Shown: positions 25,718 to 34,692, counted from the first letter of the stretch. The stretch: 64,000 bases of DNA from Thermomicrobiales bacterium (GCA_023954495.1 JAMLIA010000003.1:22739-86738), one strand, 5' to 3'. Program-made: numbers and translations. The notes: a model not told the origin generated them from the sequence alone.

Positions 25718-25743
25718 AACGTATGTTCGCGCTTTGCTATACT
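25717..25743 (+). promoter_or_regulatory. ruvB promoter with LexA-type SOS box
   Basis: GAAC-GTAT-GTTC (25717-25728) matches the Gram-positive LexA consensus GAACN4GTTC. It is followed by an extended -10, TGCTATACT (25735-25743). A -35 at normal spacing would fall inside the box, so a bound repressor would block RNA polymerase. ruvB starts 41 bases downstream. A near-identical box (GAACGGATGTTC) precedes the annealing-protein-like operon at 32174. Confidence 0.75.
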
Positions 25744-25784
25744 ACAAGCCGAGGCATCGTACCTAGCGAATCGAGCTATGGCGC

Positions 25785-26836
25785 ATGACCAGCCGCGTCA
25801 TTTCCGGCCAGCATCGAGACGAAGACGCCGTTATCGAGACCAGCCTTCGGCCGCGTCGACTGACCGAATACATCGGACAGGACCGGGTCAAAGACACGCT
25901 GTCGATCTTCATTGAAGCAGCGCTCGCTCGCGGCGAGCCGCTGGATCATGTGCTCCTTTACGGCCCTCCGGGCCTCGGCAAGACAACATTGTCGAACATC
26001 ATTGCTGCCGAGATGGGTGTTGGGATCAAGATCACCTCTGGTCCGGCCATCGAGCGCGCCGGCGACCTCGTGTCGATCCTGACCAACATCAAGGCTGGTG
26101 ATGTCCTGTTTATCGATGAGATCCACCGGCTGAATCGAGCAGTTGAAGAAGTCCTTTACCCGGCGATGGAAGACTTCGCGGTCGATATCATGATCGGCAA
26201 GGGGCCGGGTGCGCGGTCAATGCGGTTGAACCTGCCTCGCTTCACGCTCATTGGTGCGACTACACGCCTGGCGCTGCTTACGAGTCCGCTTCGTGACCGA
26301 TTTGGCGGCGTGTTCCGGCTCGATTTCTACGACGACGAGGCGATGGCGCAGATCGTAGAGCGATCGGCACGCTTGCTCAACGTTGAGATCGAGGGCAACG
26401 GGTCCAGCGAGATTGCCAAGCGCTCGCGCGGTACGCCGCGCGTTGCGAATCGACTGCTGAAGCGCGTGCGTGATTACGCGCAGGTGCGAGCGTCAGGTGT
26501 CATCACTGAAGATGTTGCCAGTGATGCAATGTCGCTGCTGGATGTTGATGTTCTCGGTCTCGATGATGTCGATCGTCGCATCCTGCTCGCGATTATCGAG
26601 AAGTTTGAGGGCGGGCCGGTCGGTGTCGATACGCTCGCAGCAGCGACCAGCGAAGAGACCGACACGATTATGGATGTCTACGAGCCGTATCTCATTCAGT
26701 TAGGTTTCCTGCAGCGCACACCGCGCGGTCGGGTTGCGACTCGACGGGCATACTTGCATCTGGGCTTGCCGGCTCCGACGCTCTCTGACGCAGCCCGGCA
26801 AGCACTGTTGTTGAAGCAGATGACGAGGAACGGTGA
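25785..26836 (+). CDS. ruvB: Holliday junction branch migration ATPase RuvB, frame-interrupted near the 3' end
   Basis: RuvB is the AAA+ motor that drives Holliday junction migration with RuvA. Walker A GPPGLGKT, Walker B LFIDEIHR, sensor 1 TLIGATTR, arginine finger region LRDRFG, and the winged-helix end [20 protein letters not shown] are intact. The literal frame continues 46 atypical residues into queA and stops at 26909. One extra T near 26812-26816 (TTGTTGAA to TTGTTTGAA) gives the usual acidic tail ...ALLFEADDEER and a stop at 26834-26836, overlapping the queA GTG as GTGA. That strongly suggests a one-base deletion in the read sequence. Repaired length about 350 residues. No ruvA or ruvC nearby. 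Confidence 0.93.
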
Positions 26837-27879
26837 CCGACTCGCCAATTCCTATCGACTGGTTCGACTACGATTTGCCCGAAGAACTGATCGCCCAACA
26901 TCCCGTTGAACCGCGTGACGCTGCCCGGATGCTCGTTGTCGATCGCGCGAGACAGCAAATATCAGATCGTGTCTTTCATGACTTGCCGGAATACCTCCAA
27001 CCAGGTGATTTGATCGTCGTGAACGACACACGCGTGCTGCGTGCTCGGTTGTTTGCTCAGCGCGAGACCGGTGGGCGAGTTGAGTTTCTGCTGCTCCAGC
27101 GTTCGGCAGATGGGAACTGGACATCGCTCGCGCGTCCTGCCCGTCGCCTGCGTGACGGCGAACGATTGCGTCTTGTTGGGCCTGATGGGCAATCGGGCGC
27201 TGACATCATCGAGGTCGTTGGCCGAAGCGAGGACGCGGTTGTCGTGCGCTTCGACGACGAGCGGGCGATCGATCGTGCCGGTCGGGTGCCACTTCCGCCG
27301 TATATCCACGAAGACCTCGGCGACCCGGAGCGCTACCAGACCGTCTACGCGCGCGAAACCGGCTCGGCGGCTGCGCCGACTGCCGGCATGCATTTCACCC
27401 CAGAGCTCATGCGACAGTGCGAAGCCGCTGGTATTCGCATGACGAGTGTGACATTGCACGTGGGCCTCGGTACGTTTCAGCCGATCAAGACGCAGGATGT
27501 TCGTGATCATCCAATGCATGCAGAGGTGTATGCAGTCGAGCCAGAAGCGATTCGCGCGATTCGAGAGGCACGTGCCAATGGCGGGAGGATCCTGGCTGTT
27601 GGCACGACATCGGTTCGCACGCTTGAATCAATTGCTGATCGAGTGCTCACGTCGGAGGACGAGGGACCCGTTTCCGGTTCGACGCGTCTGTACATCACGC
27701 CGGGCTACGAGTTCCAGCTTGTCGACCGCATGATTACAAACTTCCATCTACCGAGAACGACACTGCTGCTGCTCGTCGCATCGATCATGGGTGAGGACCT
27801 GATGCGGCGCGCATATGCGCATGCGGTCCGCGAGCGTTATCGCTTCTACTCTTTCGGCGATGCGATGCTGATCGTGTAG
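26833..27879 (+). CDS. queA: S-adenosylmethionine:tRNA ribosyltransferase-isomerase
   Basis: QueA transfers and isomerises the ribosyl group of S-adenosylmethionine onto 7-aminomethyl-7-deazaguanine in tRNA, a late queuosine step. It has 348 residues from GTG 26833. Motifs: [82 protein letters not shown] and [10 protein letters not shown]. The order ruvB-queA is common in bacteria. Coupled to ruvB by GTGA once the ruvB frame is repaired. Confidence 0.96.
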   Translation: MTDSPIPIDWFDYDLPEELIAQHPVEPRDAARMLVVDRARQQISDRVFHDLPEYLQPGDLIVVNDTRVLRARLFAQRETGGRVEFLLLQRSADGNWTSLARPARRLRDGERLRLVGPDGQSGADIIEVVGRSEDAVVVRFDDERAIDRAGRVPLPPYIHEDLGDPERYQTVYARETGSAAAPTAGMHFTPELMRQCEAAGIRMTSVTLHVGLGTFQPIKTQDVRDHPMHAEVYAVEPEAIRAIREARANGGRILAVGTTSVRTLESIADRVLTSEDEGPVSGSTRLYITPGYEFQLVDRMITNFHLPRTTLLLLVASIMGEDLMRRAYAHAVRERYRFYSFGDAMLIV

Positions 27880-27942
27880 TATCACGGGTGGTTCGCGAAA
27901 CAGGGATCCGTTCCAGGGAATCTGATAAAGGAGCGCAACGCA

Positions 27943-28539
27943 TTGGCTGAAATGGAGATCACACGCGAGAACGCGTGGGCGCTGCTCAATGAGTACGTCA
28001 AGAATGAGCCGCTCCTGCGCCACTGTCTCGGCGTTGAGGCGTGCATGCGCGAGTACGCGCGCGTCTTCGGAGAAGACGAAGAGTATTGGGGATTTGTCGG
28101 GCTGATTCATGATTTCGACTTCGAGATCCACCCGACGCTCGATCAGCACCCACAGGACGGCGCACCGATCCTGCGCGAGCGCGGAGTTCCCGAGGCTGTG
28201 GTTCAGTCCGTTCTGTCACACGCCGATCATCTCGATGTGCCGCGGGCGACGAACCTGGAGAAGACGCTGGCTGCCGTCGATGAGATGAGCGGTTTTGTCA
28301 CCGCCGTTGCTCTTGTGCGGCCCAACAAGTCGATCGATGAAGTGACGCCCAAGTCAGTCAAGAAGAAGATGAAGGACAAGGCGTTCGCCAGAGCCGTGCA
28401 TCGCGAATCGCTGACAGCGACCGCCGAGGATCTCGGCATTGACTTCGACACTCATATCCTGCATGTCATCGACGGCCTCTCGACGATCGCGCCGCAATTG
28501 GGATTGCAGCGGACCGCGACCGCGGACATCGGTGAGTAG
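27943..28539 (+). CDS. HD domain protein
   Basis: 198 residues; a predicted metal-dependent phosphohydrolase of unknown substrate. HD ligands: HCLGVEACMREYA, FVGLIHDFDFEIHP and VLSHADHLD. The C-terminal half is helical with a Lys-rich stretch (KKKMKDKAFARAVH). TTG 27943 is chosen because AAGGAG lies about nine bases upstream; ATG 27952 would be too far. HD proteins of this small type are often annotated as hydrolases without a proven role. Confidence 0.82.
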   Translation: MAEMEITRENAWALLNEYVKNEPLLRHCLGVEACMREYARVFGEDEEYWGFVGLIHDFDFEIHPTLDQHPQDGAPILRERGVPEAVVQSVLSHADHLDVPRATNLEKTLAAVDEMSGFVTAVALVRPNKSIDEVTPKSVKKKMKDKAFARAVHRESLTATAEDLGIDFDTHILHVIDGLSTIAPQLGLQRTATADIGE

Positions 28540-28540
28540 C

Positions 28541-29227
28541 GTGCGCGCTCTTCGGCTCGCAATAGCCCTCGTCGCGTGCATCGTGTTGGCAGCGTGTGGC
28601 ACAACCAGTGTTGTTGAACCTGATGTTCAATCTACTTCAACGCCGGAGCAGGTTGGGTCATCAAACGACAGTTATTCGTATTCGACTGAAACCCCAGGAG
28701 GTACTGTGGCGAAGCAGTGGAGTTCACCACCCGCGATGCAGTTGGAGTCCGGCAAGGACTACCAGGCGATTCTGCACACGAACAAGGGCGACATGACGAT
28801 CGACCTGTTGGAGAGCGAAGCTCCGAATACGGTGAACAACTTCGTGTTCCTGGCCGAGCAGGGCTACTACTCCGATGTTCCATTCCATCGTGTCATCAAG
28901 TCGTTCATGGTCCAGACGGGTGATCCGACCGGCACCGGCGCTGGTGGACCGGGATACAAGTTCGCCGATGAGCCGGTGACGCGCGATTACGTTCGCGGAA
29001 CGGTCGCGATGGCCAACGCTGGGCCGAACACCAACGGCTCGCAGTTCTTCATCATGCATCAGGACAACCCGCTGCCGAAGAACTACACCATCTTCGGCGA
29101 GCTGATCGACGGCCTCGATACGCTGGACGCGATCGCCAACACGCCAGTCGGACCGAGTGGCCGAGGTGAGATGTCGGTCCCGCAGGAGCCGCTGATTTTG
29201 ACGAGCGTCGAGATCGTTACCAAGTAA
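28541..29227 (+). CDS. Lipoprotein cyclophilin-type peptidyl-prolyl isomerase
   Basis: 228 residues. A secretion signal with lipobox (RLAIALVACIVLAACG) predicts lipid attachment at Cys19 and folding of exported proteins on the outer face. A Ser/Thr-rich spacer leads to a full cyclophilin domain: ILHTNKGDMTIDLLESEAPN, FHRVIKSFMVQTGDPTGTG (catalytic Arg, with Phe/Met/Gln pocket), GTVAMANAGPNTNGSQFFIM and YTIFGELIDGLDTLDAI. GTG 28541 or an in-frame GTG at 28532 could start it; the upstream HD gene ends at 28539. Confidence 0.92.
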   Translation: MRALRLAIALVACIVLAACGTTSVVEPDVQSTSTPEQVGSSNDSYSYSTETPGGTVAKQWSSPPAMQLESGKDYQAILHTNKGDMTIDLLESEAPNTVNNFVFLAEQGYYSDVPFHRVIKSFMVQTGDPTGTGAGGPGYKFADEPVTRDYVRGTVAMANAGPNTNGSQFFIMHQDNPLPKNYTIFGELIDGLDTLDAIANTPVGPSGRGEMSVPQEPLILTSVEIVTK

Positions 29228-29250
29228 TCTCGCAAATCGTGGTACATAGG

Positions 29251-29282
29251 TGGGGCGACCTTCAGGTCGCCCCATTTGTTTG
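29251..29282 (+). terminator. Terminator after the cyclophilin gene
   Basis: A perfect 10-bp stem TGGGGCGACC/GGTCGCCCCA with loop TTCA, followed by TTTGTTTGTTG, 23 bases after the stop. Confidence 0.9.
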
Positions 29283-29323
29283 TTGCGAAGCGCACTGTGG
29301 CGCAACGGAGTGAATTGACAACC

Positions 29324-29998
29324 ATGAAGCTGTGGCTCGTTCGGCATGGTGAAACCGCTTCAAATGCGGGTGGAGTGTTTCAGGGGCATATCGATATTGC
29401 ATTGAACGAGGTCGGTGAGGCACAGGCAAAGAGCGTTGGCCGTCATCTGGCTGATGTCGATTTCGACGCGATCTTCGCGAGCGATCTCCAGCGTGCCGCG
29501 CGTACAGCGCTACTCATCGCCGGCGAGCGGCCGGTCACGCTCGATGCCGATCTGCGCGAGATGAACTACGGGATATTGCAGGGCGTTGCCTATGCAGACG
29601 CAGCCGACGTTCTCCGTCCTCACGGTCTCGATGCGGCCTGGATCAATGGGGATGTCCAACGCGGACGCCACGTCTTACCAGAGGGTGAAAGCCTGCGGCA
29701 ATTCCGCTACCGAGCGGCCCGTTTCGTCGATCGGATCGATCGCGACTACAGCGAGGTGGCAGATGCCAACATCCTCATCGTTGGCCACGGCGGTCTCCTG
29801 GCGATACTGACCACCGTGTTGCTCGGACTCCCCGCGAAGACGAGAAACAATTTCCGATTCGCCAACTGCGGTGTCACCGTTCTGACGCGAACGCGGGCAG
29901 TGACAACGCTTGATCGACATAACATCATTCTCTGGAATGACGGTCAGCCGTTTACCGACCGCGGGCTACCCGGTCAACTGAGTCAACGAGGCGAGTGA
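29324..29998 (+). CDS. Histidine phosphatase family protein (phosphoglycerate-mutase-like)
   Basis: 224 residues. The catalytic phospho-His motif LVRHGETASNAGGVFQGH opens the protein. ASDLQRAARTALLI, the acid-base Glu in LREMNYGILQG and the second His in ILIVGHGGLLA complete the active site. Substrate unknown; similar sequences are annotated as CobC or broad phosphatases. ATG 29324 is chosen by homology; an upstream start at 29276 would fall in the terminator. The 3' end overlaps the convergent aminotransferase by 47 bases. Confidence 0.87.
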   Translation: MKLWLVRHGETASNAGGVFQGHIDIALNEVGEAQAKSVGRHLADVDFDAIFASDLQRAARTALLIAGERPVTLDADLREMNYGILQGVAYADAADVLRPHGLDAAWINGDVQRGRHVLPEGESLRQFRYRAARFVDRIDRDYSEVADANILIVGHGGLLAILTTVLLGLPAKTRNNFRFANCGVTVLTRTRAVTTLDRHNIILWNDGQPFTDRGLPGQLSQRGE

Positions 29999-31151
29999 TG
30001 TCCTCGGTGTCGGTGAAGTAGGTACACGAAACGCGCACAGCGCTGGGGCGCTCGACGCGGCGCTGGGCGATGCGATCGTTATCCCAGAGCACGCGACTGA
30101 CTTCTTCGCCGGCCAGGTCGGCGACAGTGAATGTCACGATCCCCGAAGAATCCTGCCAATCCTGCGGCGTTATCACCTGAACGCCCGGTATTTCCGCGAG
30201 TGCATCCTTCATCTGCGCTGAGATGGCGGCGACGTGGGAGAAGATCGCTTGCCAGCCGAGGTCAGCCTGGTACTCGATGGCGTCCGCCAAGGCTTCGTAG
30301 ATGTGCCAGGCGCGCGTGCCGAACTCAAATCGCGACGCGTCGCCGGCAAATGCAAGTCGGGGTGGAGGATCAACCTGGTAGTGGTCGCGAGACCATGCAG
30401 GAGCGACAGCGCCATCACCGAAGTAGGCGGGCGGTACGAGATCGAGCGATCGGGGGCTGAACCAGGCGAACCCGGTGCCCTTTGGACCGGCGAGCCACTT
30501 GTGGCCGTTGCCAATCACGAAGTCGGCGTTCAGCGTTGGAATGTCAACCGTGAATTGTCCGACTGACTGCGAGGCGTCGATCAGGATCGTGACATCCGGT
30601 CCGACGATCTCGCGGATGCGCTCGACCGGCACTCGGATGCCGGTCTCGCAGGAGACCTGGCTCATGGCAACTACGCGTGTGTTAGCGGTAAGTCCGCTGC
30701 GGATATTGGCGATGAGTTCGTCCGGGTCAGGGCTCAATGGCACGAAACGCAGCTTGCCGCCGGCGCGCTCACAGGCGGCAAGCCAGGGGAATATCATGGC
30801 CGGGTGCTCTTCTGTCGAAGTCAGCACCTCCTCGCCGGACTGCAATGGGAAGCGTGCTGCGATCCAGTTGATGCCGTCTGTGGCGTTCCGATTCAACGCG
30901 AGATCAGACGGCGCAACATTCAGCAGGTTCGCCAGCGTGCGACGCGCACGCTCGTAGCCTTCGACAGCGCGTGCTTGACCGGTGTGGCCGAAACGCTCGT
31001 ACGCGGCGACGTACTCCAGGTGCCTGGCGAGGACAGGTTCGGCCATCACGCCGACAGTTCCGGTGTTGAGATAGGTCCACTCGCTCAGGATCTGCAGCGC
31101 CTGACGAACCTTGCTCAGGTCGTAGTCGGGAATCGGAGTTGCCACGTCCAT
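29952..31151 (-). CDS. Class V aminotransferase-fold PLP enzyme
   Basis: 399 residues, related to cysteine desulfurases and isopenicillin-N epimerase. LNTGTVGVMAEPVL opens the fold. TSTEEHPAMIFPWLA, AMSQVSCETGIRVPVERI and ILIDASQSVGQF form the cofactor pocket. The Schiff-base Lys is in IGNGHKWLAGPKGTGF. No desulfurase Cys loop or iron-sulfur genes are visible, so desulfurase activity is unproven. ATG 31151 with AGGTGG eight bases upstream is favoured over GTG 31163. Confidence 0.85.
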   Translation of the reverse strand: MDVATPIPDYDLSKVRQALQILSEWTYLNTGTVGVMAEPVLARHLEYVAAYERFGHTGQARAVEGYERARRTLANLLNVAPSDLALNRNATDGINWIAARFPLQSGEEVLTSTEEHPAMIFPWLAACERAGGKLRFVPLSPDPDELIANIRSGLTANTRVVAMSQVSCETGIRVPVERIREIVGPDVTILIDASQSVGQFTVDIPTLNADFVIGNGHKWLAGPKGTGFAWFSPRSLDLVPPAYFGDGAVAPAWSRDHYQVDPPPRLAFAGDASRFEFGTRAWHIYEALADAIEYQADLGWQAIFSHVAAISAQMKDALAEIPGVQVITPQDWQDSSGIVTFTVADLAGEEVSRVLWDNDRIAQRRVERPSAVRVSCTYFTDTEDITRLVDSVDRVARGR

Positions 31152-31235
31152 CTGATCCGCCACCTGACACTCACATCGAATGCATAGCGGACGGATCGTA
31201 GCAGAAGTGAGATCGCAATTCGATGGAATGGATAG

Positions 31236-31268
31236 ACGAAGGACCCGGCACTTCGCCAGGTCCTTCGT
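31236..31268. other. Hairpin between aminotransferase and the 70-residue gene
   Basis: ACGAAGGACC pairs with GGTCCTTCGT around a 13-base loop. It lies just past the minus-strand operon ending at 31292. Neither side has a T run, so terminator function is tentative. Confidence 0.45.
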
Positions 31269-31291
31269 GCAGGTGCTTTCGCAAAGATGAA

Positions 31292-31504
31292 TCAGGCGAC
31301 GAGGGCGTCGTACAGCCGCTCGTAGTCACTCAGGAGCTTCAGCCAGTGTCGCTCCCAATGCGACACATCCTTACCGCTCACCAGAGCTTCATCGATCATG
31401 CGATAGCCCTCTTCGAGGCGGGTCTCGATCATCTGGAGCTCTTCGCGGAGTGATGCGATGTGATCAGTAACATCGATCGTCAGAGATGGCATTGCCGACA
31501 TCAT
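31292..31504 (-). CDS. Small helical protein in SOS-box operon
   Basis: 70 residues with no recognised family. It is almost entirely helical and heptad-rich (DHIASLREELQMIETRLEEG, HWERHWLKLLSDYERLYDAL), so a coiled coil or helical hairpin is likely. AAAGGA precedes the ATG. It follows the annealing-protein-like gene by 29 bases on the same strand, so it is probably transcribed from the same LexA-type-boxed promoter. Confidence 0.7.
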   Translation of the reverse strand: MMSAMPSLTIDVTDHIASLREELQMIETRLEEGYRMIDEALVSGKDVSHWERHWLKLLSDYERLYDALVA

Positions 31505-31533
31505 CAGATCCTTTCTCCACCGGTCGCTGACGA

Positions 31534-32133
31534 TCAGGACGCCAGGCTTGCGGCGCCGCGTTCAGCCTGAATCTGCTCGATGAGCTGCGACATGTCGCGT
31601 CGACTCAACTCGCTGAGGCTGCTGCCGAACGTCTGCTGAGCTCGTTCTTCGATTCCATCGCTCGTTAGCCCGACTTCTCGAGCAATCGAACGCAGATACT
31701 TCATCTGACGATCAGTCGCATCCTGACGCGTATTCTGCGCGGGTCGCGGGCCGTCGCGCCGCGCCTGGAGTGCGACAGGTGCGTCAACAATGCGCTGCTG
31801 CTCAGCACCAAACTCGAAATCCCAGCAGAACTGTGTGCCGAACCCGAGTGCCGCCAATGCTCGACCGAGCGCCTTCGTCTCGGCCTTCTCCAAGTAATCG
31901 CCGAAGTCGTCAATGCCTTCGCTGCCCCAGCCTGTTGCTGACGCTCCGCTGGGGAGGGTGACTCGAGCGCGGAAGACTGCCATGCTGTTGTGATGTTCGA
32001 CGAGCTCGGTTTCGACTTGTGCCTCTGGATACTGCGAGCGCATCCAGACGAGACGCCACTTCACTTCCAGATAATCTCGGCCACTCACCTTCGTGAGATA
32101 GCGGGTTGGATCGAATGCGGACTGCTCGCTCAC
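31534..32133 (-). CDS. Putative single-strand annealing (Rad52/Erf-like) protein
   Basis: 199 residues. The N-terminal domain (about 1-115) reads YLTKVSGRDYLEVKWRLVWM, VFRARVTLPSG, then DYLEKAETKALGRALAALGF-GTQF. The 'KAETxAxGRALaxxGfGt' helix is the kind seen in Rad52/Erf/DdrA-type annealing proteins. After a Gln/Arg-rich linker, the C-terminal 50 residues (TDRQMKYLRSIAREVGLTSD, LSELSRRDMSQLIEQIQ) resemble a small domain found at the ends of phage recombinases. Family assignment is by pattern only. A strong promoter and a LexA-type box directly upstream support a DNA-repair role. Confidence 0.7.
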   Translation of the reverse strand: MSEQSAFDPTRYLTKVSGRDYLEVKWRLVWMRSQYPEAQVETELVEHHNSMAVFRARVTLPSGASATGWGSEGIDDFGDYLEKAETKALGRALAALGFGTQFCWDFEFGAEQQRIVDAPVALQARRDGPRPAQNTRQDATDRQMKYLRSIAREVGLTSDGIEERAQQTFGSSLSELSRRDMSQLIEQIQAERGAASLAS

Positions 32134-32173
32134 CGTCTGTTCTCCGTTTCCGTCTTCGTACTGCCGTCCGCTA

Positions 32174-32221
32174 GAACGGATGTTCTACATGCATTCTAAT
32201 CATATCGTGCCCACTTGTCAA
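32174..32221 (-). promoter_or_regulatory. Consensus promoter with LexA-type SOS box for the annealing-like operon
   Basis: Minus strand: TTGACA (32216-32221), 17 bases, TAGAAT (32193-32198). The box GAAC-GGAT-GTTC (32174-32185), extended to the perfect inverted repeat TAGAAC-N4-GTTCTA (32172-32187), sits at the expected transcription start. The start codon is 41 bases beyond the box. Confidence 0.8.
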
Positions 32222-32278
32222 CACCTGCTAATGCCGCTGCCGGGTTGGTCATTCACCGATCGGGAGTACGGCTGGCTG

Positions 32279-32287
32279 TGCTATAAT
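32279..32287 (+). promoter_or_regulatory. Extended -10 promoter of dnaN
   Basis: TGCTATAAT is a perfect extended -10, 41 bases before the dnaN start. No -35 is evident. The 195-base divergent region contains no DnaA-box cluster that I can see. Confidence 0.6.
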
Positions 32288-32328
32288 GCGGCCCAATTCA
32301 AGTGTACGGACACCAAGGAGCGTGACTG

Positions 32329-33471
32329 GTGCGGGTAACGTGCTCACAGGGAAGTCTCCATCGTGCGTTGTCGGTCGCCGGACGCGCCGTCGCCGCTAAG
32401 AGCACGCTGCCGGCGCTCGGGAACTACTTGCTTGAAGCTGCTGACGGGGCGCTGACGATTTCGGCAACCAACCTGGAGTTGGCGATCACCTGCCGGGTCG
32501 AGGCCGATGTTCTTGAGCCGGGGCGAATCACGGTTCAGGCCCGGGTGCTGAGCGAGTTCGTCGCCAGCCTTGACGATGAGCCTGTTGAGCTGAGTCAGGA
32601 ACAGGGACCGTTGACAGTGACCGTGCGACAGCGAGCCACGCAAGCGCACGTCCGCGGCACCGATCCTGAAGACTTCCCGGTGATTGCGCGAAACGTCGAT
32701 GGTGGGGCGACTCTTGTTGTCGAGCCCGCGATCCTCCGCGACGCGATCTCTCGCGTCGTCTTTGCCGCTGCGAGCGACGACAGTCGTCCCGTGCTTGCTG
32801 GCGTGCAACTAACTGCTCGCGACAGCAAGCTCTCACTTGCGGCCGCTGATGGGTTCCGCATGTCCGTCCAGAAGCTGAACCTCGATCGCCCGGCCGATCA
32901 GGATCTGTCAATCATTGTTCCAGCGCGGTCGTTTCAGGAAGTCTCACGTGTTCTCGCCGATGGCGATGATGTCGTTGTCCTCACCGTCACGCCGAACCAG
33001 AGCCAGCTGCTTGTCTCGCTGGAGGATGTCTGGATCTCGACGCGCTTGATTGATGGTACGTTCCCGGATCTCTCGCAGATTATTCCGAAGGACTGGAACA
33101 CGCGCACGACCGTCCAACGCGATGACCTGCTGGATGCGACCAGGCGGGCAACGATCTTCGCCCGCAGCAACAACGATGTCGTGAAGCTGGAAATCGAACC
33201 AGCAAACGAATCGCTCGATGTCGGGCGCGTCACTGTGACCGGGACAGCTGCCGATACCGGCGATAACCGCGATGACATCGACGCTCAGGTTGAGGGCGAG
33301 GAAGTTCAGATCGCGTTCAATGGTCGGTACCTGAATGACGTGCTTTCTGTCCTGCGTGACGCGCGTGTGGCGTTTGAGCTGCAGGGACCGAACAGTGCCG
33401 GTGTGATCAAGGCTGCAGATTCTGAAGAATTCGTTCATGTCATCATGCCGATGGTCATTGGTGCCAGCTAG
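32329..33471 (+). CDS. dnaN: DNA polymerase III beta sliding clamp
   Basis: 380 residues, the ring-shaped processivity factor with three repeated clamp folds of about 120 residues. Recognisable segments: AVAAKSTLPALGNYLLEAAD (repeat 1), RDAISRVVFAAASDDSRPVLAGVQLT (repeat 2), NDVLSVLRDARVAFELQGPN and the C-terminal HVIMPMVIG. GTG 32329 follows AAGGAG at nine bases. recF starts 12 bases downstream; dnaA is not in the window. Confidence 0.96.
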   Translation: MRVTCSQGSLHRALSVAGRAVAAKSTLPALGNYLLEAADGALTISATNLELAITCRVEADVLEPGRITVQARVLSEFVASLDDEPVELSQEQGPLTVTVRQRATQAHVRGTDPEDFPVIARNVDGGATLVVEPAILRDAISRVVFAAASDDSRPVLAGVQLTARDSKLSLAAADGFRMSVQKLNLDRPADQDLSIIVPARSFQEVSRVLADGDDVVVLTVTPNQSQLLVSLEDVWISTRLIDGTFPDLSQIIPKDWNTRTTVQRDDLLDATRRATIFARSNNDVVKLEIEPANESLDVGRVTVTGTAADTGDNRDDIDAQVEGEEVQIAFNGRYLNDVLSVLRDARVAFELQGPNSAGVIKAADSEEFVHVIMPMVIGAS

Positions 33472-33483
33472 CGACAGCAGCAG

Positions 33484-34692
33484 GTGACGAGTCCCGAACC
33501 AGTCATCCTCCGCAAGCTTGAGCTGGAACAATTTCGGGTCTACGAGTCGCTGAGTCTTGATGTACCGTCCGCCGGTCTTCGCATCATTGGTGCGAACGGT
33601 ACCGGTAAGTCCTCACTCCTTGAAGCAATCGAGCTGGTGTCCACGACACGTCCGCGCCGCGGCGCGCTGGATAGTGACCTGATCGCGCACACCAGCGGCA
33701 TAGATCTGGGTGTGCCCCCGTACGCTCGGGTTGACGCAACCGTGTGGCGGAGCGACACGGTTGTTGAAATCGGCGTGTTCATTCAGCGCTACGAACATCG
33801 GTCGGGAACGAAGAAGGTCCTGAAAGTTGCTGATCGGTCGCGGCGCGCTGGCGACGTCGTCGGGCTAGTCCCAACGGTCACGTTTTCGCCGGATGATCTG
33901 GATCTGGTTCTGGGCTCGCCGTCGGTGAGGCGACGCTTCCTTGACATCATGCTTTCGCAGACTGACCGGCGCTACCTGGCGCACCTCTCGCGCTACGCCC
34001 GGATTTTGACGCAGCGAAACAGTCTCCTGAAGGACGTTGCCGCGTCAGGTGGGGATTCCTCGGATCAGTTTTCCTATTGGGACGAACAGATTATCGGCTT
34101 GGGGTCATACATTCTGGCGGCTCGGGTTCGGGCGCTAAGGATGATTGGCACGATGGCAACTGAGTCATTCGGCAATCTTACGCCCTTATCAGGTCAATTC
34201 AGCCTTTCCTACGCCTCGACGCTTGATGCAGTAGACGGATGGTGGGACTCAATAGCCGATGATTCGAGCGACGTGATTGATGCTGCGCAACGGGTTGGCG
34301 TGCAATATGAGCGCCAATTGACGAAGGGGCGCGCCGCCGATATCGCGCGAGGATCGACGCTCATCGGGCCACACCGGGACGATGTCCTGTTGCAGCTGAA
34401 CGACCGAATACTGTCTCGATTTGGTTCACGTGGGCAGCAACGGCTGGCCGTGATGGCGCTGAAGATTGCCGAGCTCGCCCACGCGGAGTTTGCCACCGGA
34501 TTCCGCCCGATTCTTCTTCTTGACGACATCCTCTCTGAACTCGACCCGCATCATCGCGACACGCTCCTCGGGATCGTTGTGCGCGGTGGTCAGACGTTCA
34601 TCACGGCGACGGAAGACTCGCTCGTGGATCGCGAAGAACTTCGTGACCTGGCCGCCGTTCGGCTCACTGGAGTCGGCCGTTTAGAGCGCTAG
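33484..34692 (+). CDS. recF: DNA replication and repair protein RecF
   Basis: An SMC-like ATPase that loads RecA at gaps. 402 residues, slightly longer than most RecF. Walker A GANGTGKSSLLEAIE, RecF-specific PSVRRRFLDIMLSQTD and YLAHLSRYARILTQRNSLLK, the ABC signature region FGSRGQQRLAVMALKIAE, Walker B ILLLDDILSELDPHHR and the D-loop/switch FITATED. GTG start at 33484. Cotranscribed with dnaN. Confidence 0.94.
   Translation: MTSPEPVILRKLELEQFRVYESLSLDVPSAGLRIIGANGTGKSSLLEAIELVSTTRPRRGALDSDLIAHTSGIDLGVPPYARVDATVWRSDTVVEIGVFIQRYEHRSGTKKVLKVADRSRRAGDVVGLVPTVTFSPDDLDLVLGSPSVRRRFLDIMLSQTDRRYLAHLSRYARILTQRNSLLKDVAASGGDSSDQFSYWDEQIIGLGSYILAARVRALRMIGTMATESFGNLTPLSGQFSLSYASTLDAVDGWWDSIADDSSDVIDAAQRVGVQYERQLTKGRAADIARGSTLIGPHRDDVLLQLNDRILSRFGSRGQQRLAVMALKIAELAHAEFATGFRPILLLDDILSELDPHHRDTLLGIVVRGGQTFITATEDSLVDREELRDLAAVRLTGVGRLER

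Noticed and set aside
28616..28628. GAAC-N5-GTTC resembling a LexA box
   Set aside because: The spacer is five bases, not four, and it lies inside the lipoprotein coding region.
32134..32328. Possible replication origin beside dnaN
   Set aside because: There is no dnaA gene and no cluster of DnaA boxes or AT-rich unwinding region. dnaN-recF alone is not enough.
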